A stretch of 8,404 nucleotides of DNA from an uncultured Bacteroidota bacterium (lineage in GTDB: Bacteria > Bacteroidota > Bacteroidia > Chitinophagales > Chitinophagaceae), in assembly GCA_946479055.1 (NCBI GenBank), contig CAMLEX010000174.1, forward strand, positions 1 through 8,404, read 5' to 3'. The position numbers were made by a program, and so were the translations under genes. The number at the start of each line of letters is the position of its first letter. Position 1 is the stretch's first letter. The notes under the pieces are model-generated. The model saw only the letters and a program-made list of their open reading frames with translations. It had not been told where the DNA came from and did no database searches. Below are positions 1 through 5,098 of this stretch, in pieces.

Positions 1-89
1 CAGCAAATATCGGCTGTAGTTCGCTATCAGCTTTGGTTCCGGCTGGACCTCTCCGACTGATCTTTTAGTTTAACCTGTAATCTTCGTTC
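1..89. other. left-edge segment, no supported gene
   Basis: Short open stretches touch the left edge. One is on the plus strand, ending at the TGA at 58-60 (C-terminal-like residues LWFRLDLSD). Another is on the minus strand, open from about 73 down to base 1 but with no ATG or other good start. Either could be the tip of a gene lying mostly outside the window, but neither is long enough to recognise. I see no tRNA-like or terminator-like structure here. Confidence 0.3.
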
Positions 90-320
90 TCAATTTAAGC
101 TCGTTGGCCGGGCAGGACCAGCAATGAATTCCCCGTACTTCGCCAGTTCAAAACGTTGCAGCAATAGCATCAGCTCTTTACTGATATGCAAATTATCATA
201 CCATAAACCTGTATTTTTTTTACTGTATATACTTTCTGATGAATGATGAATCAATTCAATGCGAAGCAATAGGTTTTGATTTCTATTTATTCTCATCAAA
301 GAAAATCGTAACGTGGACAT
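90..320 (-). CDS. small hypothetical protein, 76 aa
   Basis: This minus-strand frame starts at the ATG at 320-318 and stops at the TGA at 92-90. It encodes 76 residues with no signal peptide, membrane helix or motif that I recognise. The N-terminal half is basic (MSTLRFSLMRINRNQN), and the second half has a plausible short helix (ISKELMLLLQRFELAKYGEF). Its start lies inside the end of the frame upstream on the same strand (296-514), overlapping it by 25 bases, which would allow translational coupling. Codon choice looks ordinary for an AT-rich Bacteroidota genome, but a frame this short can arise by chance. No Shine-Dalgarno site is visible, which carries little weight in this phylum. The function is unknown, and it may not be a real gene. 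Confidence 0.35.
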   Translation of the reverse strand: MSTLRFSLMRINRNQNLLLRIELIHHSSESIYSKKNTGLWYDNLHISKELMLLLQRFELAKYGEFIAGPARPTSLN

Positions 321-514
321 TTTATGTATCCCTCTGGCTCAGGCGGCATTATCCATTTGTCAAAAATGGGTTTGGGTTTAACAGCATTATCTTTTTTGGC
401 TTTTATTTTTTTTGATTTAACAGGAGATAAAGAAGGAATTGTTTTAGGGAGCAAAATCTTTTTTCGCCAGGTTTTCCTTGGGGGCAGAACTTCTATATCA
501 TGGCGGTCCTCCAT
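296..514 (-). CDS. small lysine/proline-rich hypothetical protein, 72 aa
   Basis: The frame runs from the ATG at 514-512 to the TGA at 298-296. A longer version from the TTG at 550 (84 aa) is possible, but ATG is the usual start in this phylum. The protein is strongly basic and proline-rich: the middle is packed with lysines (VKSKKIKAKKDNAVKPKP), flanked by an acidic N-terminus (MEDRHDIEVLPP) and an ordered-looking tail (FDKWIMPPEPEGYIKCPRYDF). There is no signal peptide, membrane segment or zinc-finger cysteine pattern (only one Cys). The composition suggests a largely disordered, possibly nucleic-acid-binding peptide, but that is only inferred. The next minus-strand frame overlaps its 3' end by 25 bases. 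The opposite strand is also open here (324-533), but that frame looks like a shadow. I do not recognise a family. Confidence 0.4.
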   Translation of the reverse strand: MEDRHDIEVLPPRKTWRKKILLPKTIPSLSPVKSKKIKAKKDNAVKPKPIFDKWIMPPEPEGYIKCPRYDFL

Positions 515-545
515 GGTAAGAATTGTAATTTGAAATAAAGGTAAT

Positions 546-571
546 TGCAAATGGATACCTGCAAATGAATA
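546..571. repeat. 12-base imperfect tandem direct repeat
   Basis: TGCAAATGGATA (546-557) and TGCAAATGAATA (560-571) differ at one base and are separated by two bases, giving a 14-base period. They lie just ahead of the minus-strand frame that starts at 514. On the minus strand each copy reads T(T/C)CATTTG, one base off the Bacteroidota -7 consensus TAnnTTTG, so they could be overlapping promoter elements or a repeated operator. This could also be chance. Confidence 0.35.
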
Positions 572-676
572 AGATAGTAAGTTTTTTGAGAAAAAAAGTT
601 AATAAGATATAGCTAGTATTTAGCAGACAGTATAAACACTTATAATGTATGCTTACGTATTATAATGGTATTTAAT

Positions 677-737
677 AAAAAAAAGAAGTGATTGAAATGG
701 GCTTGGTTTACTTGATTGAAGCTTTTAATCACCTCTT
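677..737 (-). terminator. candidate minus-strand intrinsic terminator with long loop
   Basis: On the minus strand the arm at 737-727 (AAGAGGTGATT) pairs with the arm at 693-683 (AATCACTTCTT) over 11 base pairs with one G-U. Three more A-T pairs follow after one mismatch. The loop is about 25 bases. The stem runs straight into eight T residues at 684-677. On the plus strand the poly-A comes before the stem, so only minus-strand termination fits. No minus-strand gene lies directly upstream of it. The long loop makes it less certain than the two compact hairpins at 1600-1627 and 1822-1852. Confidence 0.4.
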
Positions 738-1020
738 GACGGAATACATCATAAATTTTCAAGTACATCTTTTTAAGTCTTGTATATGTGATGAGAGTAC
801 AAGTACTCAGGATTTTCCTGTAAACAAAATTCTACACGGCAGATACCGAAACGATTACTCCAGATAGATAATTTGTTCTATTTTTTCGGGGGACTAATGT
901 TTCTTTCTTTGTACTGCAAGCAAGGCTTTAATCCGTACACCTGTGAAAGCTAAATCCAATCCATTTGAAAGGTTTTTAATCCGTGCCCTACAAATTTTTT
1001 TTAAACCTTTAACCTGTTTT

Positions 1021-1431
1021 ATGGTAACTTCTGATTTCCTTCAGGTCAATAGACTTCATGAAGTTGTTGATCGCTTGGTTAAAACCCTGCAGACGAAGAC
1101 TACCGGTAACCAAAGTTTTTTCGTGAATGAAATTCCCGGTCATTTACAGTTAGGCAGAGACCCACAAGTAATTGCTTCGGTGCTGGGAAGATTACTATCT
1201 GCAGTTGTTTCCTATGCAAAAGATAGTAGCATCCAGTTGTCTGCAAAAATGTACGGCAATGTTATTTTAGTTCGTGTTAAGAGTTCCTGTGGTTTCAATA
1301 ATAATGGGATTGAGAAGCAGTTGCAAACATTGCTACCCCTTGCTGAAAGAATGAGAGGCGCTATCGGTTTTACAAGCCAGCGAAACAATATAACTACTAT
1401 TTGTTTAGGCTTTTCCAATTTACCATTGTAA
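1021..1431 (+). CDS. degenerate histidine-kinase-like ATPase-fold protein (pseudoenzyme), 136 aa
   Basis: The protein matches the layout of a sensor-kinase ATP-binding (HATPase_c, GHKL) domain, but with the active parts lost. Numbered from the ATG, the segment around residues 44-67 (GRDPQVIASVLGRLLSAVVSYA) lines up with the conserved D-x-x-x-L-x-x-V-L-x-N-L-L-x-N-A N-box. However, the ATP/Mg-binding Asn is replaced by Ala61 and the first Asn by Arg57. Where the G1 box D-x-G-x-G should follow, it reads KSSCGFNNNG. The end (LAERMRGAIGFTSQRNNITTICLGFSNLP) resembles the closing G-G-x-I-x-x-x-S-x-x-x-x-x-T-x-x-x-x-x-x-P strands. There is no dimerisation/His domain, receiver domain or membrane helix. 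It probably folds like a kinase ATPase domain without binding ATP, perhaps as a protein-interaction partner; that is inferred. An in-frame GTG at 943 would give 162 aa, but ATG 1021 puts the start just ahead of the conserved domain. The gene stands alone. Confidence 0.7.
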   Translation: MVTSDFLQVNRLHEVVDRLVKTLQTKTTGNQSFFVNEIPGHLQLGRDPQVIASVLGRLLSAVVSYAKDSSIQLSAKMYGNVILVRVKSSCGFNNNGIEKQLQTLLPLAERMRGAIGFTSQRNNITTICLGFSNLPL

Positions 1432-1599
1432 TACATCGGGCCAATTTAATTATATCGGGAACCCGGAAAATACCTCCAGGAGTAAAAGGAATATAGATTG
1501 CAAAAAAAGCGACCGAAATTGTTTCACTAATATTTTACGGGATGATTTCGTGGCGCATCAATACCCTGTTCATTTAGTTTCATAGTATATCAGTTTAAT

Positions 1600-1627
1600 A
1601 AAAAAGCCCCTGGAAAAAATCAGGGGC
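1600..1627 (-). terminator. intrinsic terminator, minus strand
   Basis: GCCCCTG (1606-1612) and CAGGGGC (1621-1627) form a perfect 7-bp GC-rich stem around an 8-base loop. On the minus strand the stem is followed directly by six T residues (1605-1600), the classic Rho-independent form. On the plus strand there is no T tract after the stem, so it should not end the plus-strand gene at 1021-1431. No recognised minus-strand gene lies between it and the next terminator at 1822-1852. Confidence 0.75.
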
Positions 1628-1821
1628 CTAGTCAAAACCAACTGTAATAGGAAATTGATTGAGTTGAAGTAAAGAAGTTATGTAAAGATGAATTTGCTTT
1701 TCCTGGTTTAATACAATTGGAGCCAGTTGTTAAATAATTTCCGGATTTTCAGCATTATCGTTAACATATTTCTGTAGTAAAATGAATATCATAACTATTT
1801 GATAAAGCAATCGTATAGTTC

Positions 1822-1852
1822 AAAAAATCCGCCCCAATTTTCTGGGGCGGAT
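1822..1852 (-). terminator. strong intrinsic terminator, minus strand
   Basis: ATCCGCCCCA (1827-1836) pairs perfectly with TGGGGCGGAT (1843-1852), a 10-bp stem with a 6-base loop. On the minus strand a run of T follows at once (1826-1822). It is the first strong terminator met by transcripts leaving the kinase gene, whose stop is at 2411. It may therefore end that transcript after an unusually long 3' UTR of about 560 bases, or end a separate small RNA. Confidence 0.75.
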
Positions 1853-2033
1853 GGCTTCGGATTAAACTATTCAATGAGAAATGTATACAAGCGGAAATTT
1901 TATTCCTTTTCGGAGGATTACCGTGTAAACTATTACTCATTGGCTTTTCATATTGTCAAATGTTGTACAAGATCAGTGCTATTGACTCAGCCCTTTAATA
2001 AAATGTAATGTATAGTACCATAAGTGGAGCAAA

Positions 2034-2055
2034 GGGCCGGATAAAAAGCCAGCCC
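2034..2055 (-). terminator. weak terminator-like hairpin
   Basis: GGGCCGG (2034-2040) and CCAGCCC (2049-2055) can pair over 7 bp, with one G-U wobble on the minus strand and an 8-base loop (CTTTTTAT on the minus strand). Only three T residues follow on the minus strand, so this is a poor intrinsic terminator. It may instead be a stabilising 3' UTR stem of the kinase transcript. Confidence 0.3.
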
Positions 2056-2410
2056 GGTTTAATATCTGATATCCTATGAAAAATTTAATTAAAGATAGTA
2101 TCGTGCTATGCCTTTAGTGTTATACTATTATACAGGTAGATTTCATAATTCACACATTTTTCGCGGTGGACAGGCAATTGCTAAGTGTTTATTCTTATCG
2201 ATTTAAGCAACCAGTAAAAACATAAAATTTTTTTAGGATTTTTCCCTAAGCTTTTTTAATAGCAAGTGTCCAGGTCCTTTACTTTTATTGTGAAGATTTT
2301 ATCTGCAATAGGATCTTATGGGAACAGATGATGAAAAACACGAAAGAGTTTCAGACTTTAGATAACAATAAATCAAATGAAAAGGTTTCTATGTTTATAC
2401 AGGTAAAAGA

Positions 2411-4126
2411 TTAGGCATTATTGTTAGTATTATTCAGCAGTGCTTCGGTAACAGCAAATGTTATGTTTAAAACACAACCCTGGCCTGGTCTTGAAACAAA
2501 ATCAGCCGTTCCGTTATACGATGCTGCCCGGCTTTTAATATTGTCTACCCCGATTCCTTTTCGTTTTTTACCGGTATCAAAACCTACACCATTATCTGAA
2601 ATGGTCAGTATGATAGTTTTTTTATTTTGTGAAAGGCTGATGGTAACTGCCGTTGCTTTGGCATGCTTTAAAATATTGTTCAGTTGCTCCTGCACTATCC
2701 GGAAAACATTCAGTTTAAATTTATCGTTCACACTTTGTTCTATAAAACTCTTTAGTGAACAGGATATTTTAACCGGGTTTACTTCCATCGTATCCCGGAC
2801 AATAGTCTCAATAGCTTCGCAAAGTCCAAGGCTTTTAATGGTGTCAGTTGTCAGCTCTTTGGTTAATTTTCTGATCTCTTCAATAGCTGTACTTGTATAT
2901 TCGGAGGAACGGCCTAAATAAAATTCGCTGTCTTTTCCCCCACGTTTTGCCATATCAAGATACAACCTGGAGGCACCCAGCAATTGGGTTACGTTATCAT
3001 GCAGTTCTTTTCCAATGTCCGACCTTTCCGTTTCCTTTGCTTCCTTTGTGGCTTCTGCAATTTGCTTTTCTTTTAACTTAATTTCTAAAGCCAGTCTCTC
3101 TTCCAGCCTTCTTTGTTTACTCATATCCTGCATGTAACCGATCATGCGGTAAGCTTTTCCATCGGCATTTCTCAGTACAATGGCACTGCTTAATACATTG
3201 GCTACTGAATCATCGGCTCTTAAAAAACGATAGCTGTACTTCCACTCAGCTTCTTCCGACGCAAGCATCCTGAGATAGTCCGTGAATACCGCTTCTTTGT
3301 CGGCTGGATAAATATGGCTAAGCCAATCGGCTGCCGGTGTCATATTGCTGGTTATTTCATAACCGAAATCTTTTTGATAAGCATCACTTATAATTACTTT
3401 ATTAGTTACCAGGTCAGAATCATATAATACATCAGAAGAAGAATTGAAGATGAGCTTAAAACTTTCCTTATATTCGGTAAACAGCCTTACATTAGAAGCA
3501 ATTTCCAGCTCCAGCTTTTCTTCCAATTCGATGGCTTGCTCGTTTTTTTCAGCCAACCTGGCTTCTGACTTTTCCTGCGCCTGTATAATATTTTTGGCAA
3601 CTATTTTTTCTTTTTTTGAATCAATCTTTTTTTGCTTTGATTTAGCCAAAACAATATTGCCAGCAACAGTTCTTTCTTTTTTAGTATCAATATTTATTTG
3701 ATTCAGGATGCTTTTGCTCAGATCCGCAATGCTGGTAATCGATTTTTCAATTCCATCCGCATCCATAAAAACCGCGGAAGTGATTGCACAGGGTAGTGGT
3801 TTGCCGTTTTTGTTTATGGCTATTACCACCGCAGCGGACTTGCCCTCAGCCGTTCTTTGCTTCAGCATCTTTTTAAAGTTGCTTTCATTTATATCAAAAA
3901 TAGCTGCCCTGTTCTTGGTCAATAATTCTCTTTTAGAATAACCCAGGAGTTTACAGGCTGCGCTGTTAACTATTATTATTTTTCCGGTGCTGACTGTAGA
4001 AATGATGTTTGCCTGTGCGGTATTCTCAAATGCCAGGTAGCGAAGTGTTTTGCCTTTGGCTGCAGCTGTCGGTTTCATAGAAATGGCGGGCTGCTTTTGA
4101 TTCTTGTATTCCCGAATTTTTAACAT
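2411..4126 (-). CDS. PAS-PAS sensor histidine kinase, NarL/HisKA_3 class, 571 aa
   Basis: This is a cytoplasmic two-component sensor kinase with no membrane segment. Domains in order: a PAS domain (about 30-138, with the typical IIIVNSAACKLLGYSKREL segment); a charged helical linker (145-215) containing a 22-residue duplication; a second PAS domain of the PAS_3 type (about 220-338, ending GYMQDMSKQRRLEERL); a HisKA_3 dimerisation helix with phospho-acceptor His376 in ERSDIGKELHDNVTQLLGA; and a HATPase_c domain with Asn484 in the N-box (QEQLNNILKHAKA), G1 box DNGVGFD (511-517) and G2 box GIGVDNIKSR (524-533). All catalytic residues are present, so it should be active, autophosphorylating His376 and passing phosphate to a NarL/LuxR-type regulator. 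None lies in the window. The ATG has an in-frame TGA five codons upstream, which supports this start. The signal sensed is unknown. It is divergent from the susCD operon, with a 970-base gap. Confidence 0.93.
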   Translation of the reverse strand: MLKIREYKNQKQPAISMKPTAAAKGKTLRYLAFENTAQANIISTVSTGKIIIVNSAACKLLGYSKRELLTKNRAAIFDINESNFKKMLKQRTAEGKSAAVVIAINKNGKPLPCAITSAVFMDADGIEKSITSIADLSKSILNQINIDTKKERTVAGNIVLAKSKQKKIDSKKEKIVAKNIIQAQEKSEARLAEKNEQAIELEEKLELEIASNVRLFTEYKESFKLIFNSSSDVLYDSDLVTNKVIISDAYQKDFGYEITSNMTPAADWLSHIYPADKEAVFTDYLRMLASEEAEWKYSYRFLRADDSVANVLSSAIVLRNADGKAYRMIGYMQDMSKQRRLEERLALEIKLKEKQIAEATKEAKETERSDIGKELHDNVTQLLGASRLYLDMAKRGGKDSEFYLGRSSEYTSTAIEEIRKLTKELTTDTIKSLGLCEAIETIVRDTMEVNPVKISCSLKSFIEQSVNDKFKLNVFRIVQEQLNNILKHAKATAVTISLSQNKKTIILTISDNGVGFDTGKKRKGIGVDNIKSRAASYNGTADFVSRPGQGCVLNITFAVTEALLNNTNNNA

Positions 4127-4219
4127 GTAAGAAAAGGTTCATCAGTAAGGTAACTCCATTATTCGGCGAAACAAAGGAATCAAAAGGCTGCGATGCATTA
4201 AATCTGTATACTTATGGTA

Positions 4220-4232
4220 AACACCTAGTGTT
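4220..4232. promoter_or_regulatory. 13-base dyad upstream of the kinase gene
   Basis: AACAC-CTA-GTGTT is a perfect inverted repeat with a 3-base centre, about 94 bases ahead of the kinase ATG. It lies between that start and the candidate -7 element at 4260-4267, a position that would suit an operator. On the plus strand it is followed by a run of T (4234-4240), so it could instead be a weak plus-strand terminator, although no plus-strand gene precedes it. Confidence 0.3.
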
Positions 4233-4259
4233 ATTTTTTTGAATGGGGATTGTGATCCT

Positions 4260-4267
4260 CAAATGTA
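4260..4267 (-). promoter_or_regulatory. candidate Bacteroidota -7 element for the kinase gene
   Basis: On the minus strand this reads TACATTTG, an exact match to the Bacteroidota -7 consensus TAnnTTTG. It would put transcription start about 125 bases upstream of the kinase ATG. I could not find a good -33 TTTG partner at the expected distance, so this rests on one 8-base match. Confidence 0.3.
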
Positions 4268-4444
4268 AGCTTTCCAAAAAGTCGTCCCGCGATATGAACA
4301 GCATTCCCAAAAGGCCGTTAAACACATTGCGGAGGTATGAAACAGAAGTAGTACAATGCCGTCAAAAAATACAACCCTTTTCCATAATGAATATACTGGT
4401 ACCCATTCTGCAAAATTGAATAATAAGATAGAACGGGCTGATAT

Positions 4445-4483
4445 TATATGTTACCATATATAGTTTTAGTTGAAAATTTTCAA
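4445..4483. promoter_or_regulatory. pair of adjacent palindromes in the divergent region
   Basis: TATATG-TTAC-CATATA (4445-4460) is an inverted repeat with 6-base arms. Ten bases further on, TTGAAAATTTTCAA (4470-4483) is a perfect 14-base palindrome. They sit about 320 bases from the kinase start and 615 from the susC start. Their symmetry suits binding sites for a dimeric regulator, but AT-rich DNA produces such palindromes by chance fairly often. Confidence 0.25.
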
Positions 4484-5045
4484 GCAAAAAAAGTTGTAAA
4501 AACAATTCAGAAAGGGAAAAATCAGCAGGTGATCAAAAAGTAATTTACCGCGTTAGGCGATGTCATTCTGTTTGAAAAACTTCTTCTAAACGAATAGCGA
4601 TAACCTGAAGCAAAAGAATAGCTATTTTTTTGTTGTTTCACTAAACAGTAGCGAAGCACTGCGATTTCTCTATTCATCTGGTTTAAAGAGTTTGAATGTG
4701 CCATTGATCAAAATATTTTTTTTGTGTATAGTCAAATAATTGGGAGGTAGCCTCAAAAATCCTATTCTGTTTTTTATAATATTAAAATGTTTCTTCCATG
4801 ATTGAGTCGGGCAGGTGAATAAAGCGCTGCAGTACGGGATAGTTAAAGGGATGGTTGATTTGTTCCCTGCGTAGTCTTGTTCAAATTCCCGGTTGTAGCA
4901 TAGTGTATTTTGTTCGGGTAACAAACACAGCACATCGTATGTCAAAATAGCTTATTACAATGATAATTTCCTGAATTCGTAAAAGAGAAAATCGTGGTTA
5001 ATTGCATTACGTAAAATTAATAAACCTCATTACTAACTGTCGGAT

Positions 5046-5076
5046 CACAATTGTCAATAGCATTATTGTAATTGTG
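5046..5076 (+). promoter_or_regulatory. 31-base interrupted dyad just ahead of susC
   Basis: CACAATT (5046-5052) pairs with AATTGTG (5070-5076), and CAATA (5055-5059) pairs with TATTG (5064-5068) around the centre GCAT. Only a small internal loop (GT opposite T) interrupts the 12 pairs. The element ends 22 bases before the susC ATG. It also contains TAATTGTG (5069-5076), a near match to the -7 consensus, with a TTG 15 bases ahead of it. It could be an operator over the promoter, or a leader hairpin near the ribosome-binding region. Confidence 0.4.
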
Positions 5077-5098
5077 TCATTGCAAAAACGATTGCTAT

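Larger units (their letters stand above)
515..1020. other. intergenic region, about 500 bases
   Basis: No convincing gene lies here. The region holds a 12-base direct repeat at 546-571, an AT-rich dyad with arms TTATAAT (640-646) and ATTATAA (659-665), and a minus-strand terminator-like hairpin at 677-737. It also holds the short dyad GAGTAC-AA-GTACTC at 795-808. An in-frame GTG at 943 could extend the downstream plus-strand gene by 26 codons; otherwise 943-1020 is its leader. I could not find a full match to the Bacteroidota promoter consensus (TTTG, then TAnnTTTG) on either strand. Confidence 0.5.
1432..2410. other. long intergenic region, about 980 bases
   Basis: No gene here can be supported. 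The largest plus-strand frame (1799-2008, TTG start, or 1874-2008 from ATG, 44 aa) runs through a terminator hairpin and looks like noise. The region contains two strong hairpins that read as intrinsic terminators on the minus strand (1600-1627 and 1822-1852), a weaker hairpin (2034-2055), and a short plus-strand stem with a T tract (TTAGG at 2233-2237 with CCTAA at 2245-2249, then CTTTTTT). It separates the plus-strand pseudoenzyme gene from the 3' end of the minus-strand kinase gene, so it is a convergent region. Confidence 0.5.
4127..5098. other. divergent intergenic region between kinase and susC, about 970 bases
   Basis: This gap should hold the promoters for both the minus-strand kinase and the plus-strand susCD operon. 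It contains several palindromes, listed separately where notable, and a possible kinase -7 element at 4260-4267. It also has a weak hairpin TTTGTT-CGGGT-AACAAA at 4909-4925. Reading frames here (plus 4243-4419, 58 aa; minus 4522-4704, 60 aa; minus 4670-4945, 91 aa with a TTG start) resemble nothing I know. The two minus-strand frames also overlap each other, so I treat all of them as chance. Confidence 0.5.

Noticed and set aside
324..533. Plus-strand 69-aa frame with a hydrophobic stretch
   Set aside because: It lies opposite the lysine-rich minus-strand frame. AAA/AAG codons on one strand give Phe/Leu-rich peptides on the other, so the apparent membrane segment is a shadow.
795..808. Short perfect dyad GAGTAC-AA-GTACTC
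   Set aside because: Six-base arms with no promoter or gene start close by; it is within chance for a window of this size.
943..1020. GTG-initiated 26-codon extension of the ATPase-fold protein
   Set aside because: It adds residues before the conserved domain with no recognisable role, and GTG is a minority start in this phylum. It cannot be excluded.
1799..2008. Plus-strand 69-aa frame (TTG start; 44 aa from the ATG at 1874)
   Set aside because: It runs through a strong terminator hairpin, has no recognisable motif, and its length is within chance for AT-rich intergenic DNA.
2421..3941. Several plus-strand frames (2421-2921, 2893-3081, 3444-3701, 3708-3941)
   Set aside because: All lie antisense to the well-supported kinase gene and encode hydrophobic, low-complexity peptides typical of shadows.
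4243..4419. Plus-strand 58-aa frame starting directly after a TGA (MGIVILKCKLSKK...)
   Set aside because: It has no family resemblance and no promoter match, and several equally long chance frames exist nearby. The GGAGGT at 4331-4336 lies inside it and precedes only a 4-codon frame.
4522..4945. Two overlapping minus-strand frames of 60 and 91 aa
   Set aside because: The longer needs a TTG start. They overlap in different frames, and neither has a domain, signal peptide or codon pattern that looks selected.
5072..5098. TTG-initiated extension of susC (nine residues)
   Set aside because: It would put a cysteine-rich stretch ahead of a standard MKK signal peptide, and it overlaps the upstream dyad. 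ATG at 5099 is the natural start.
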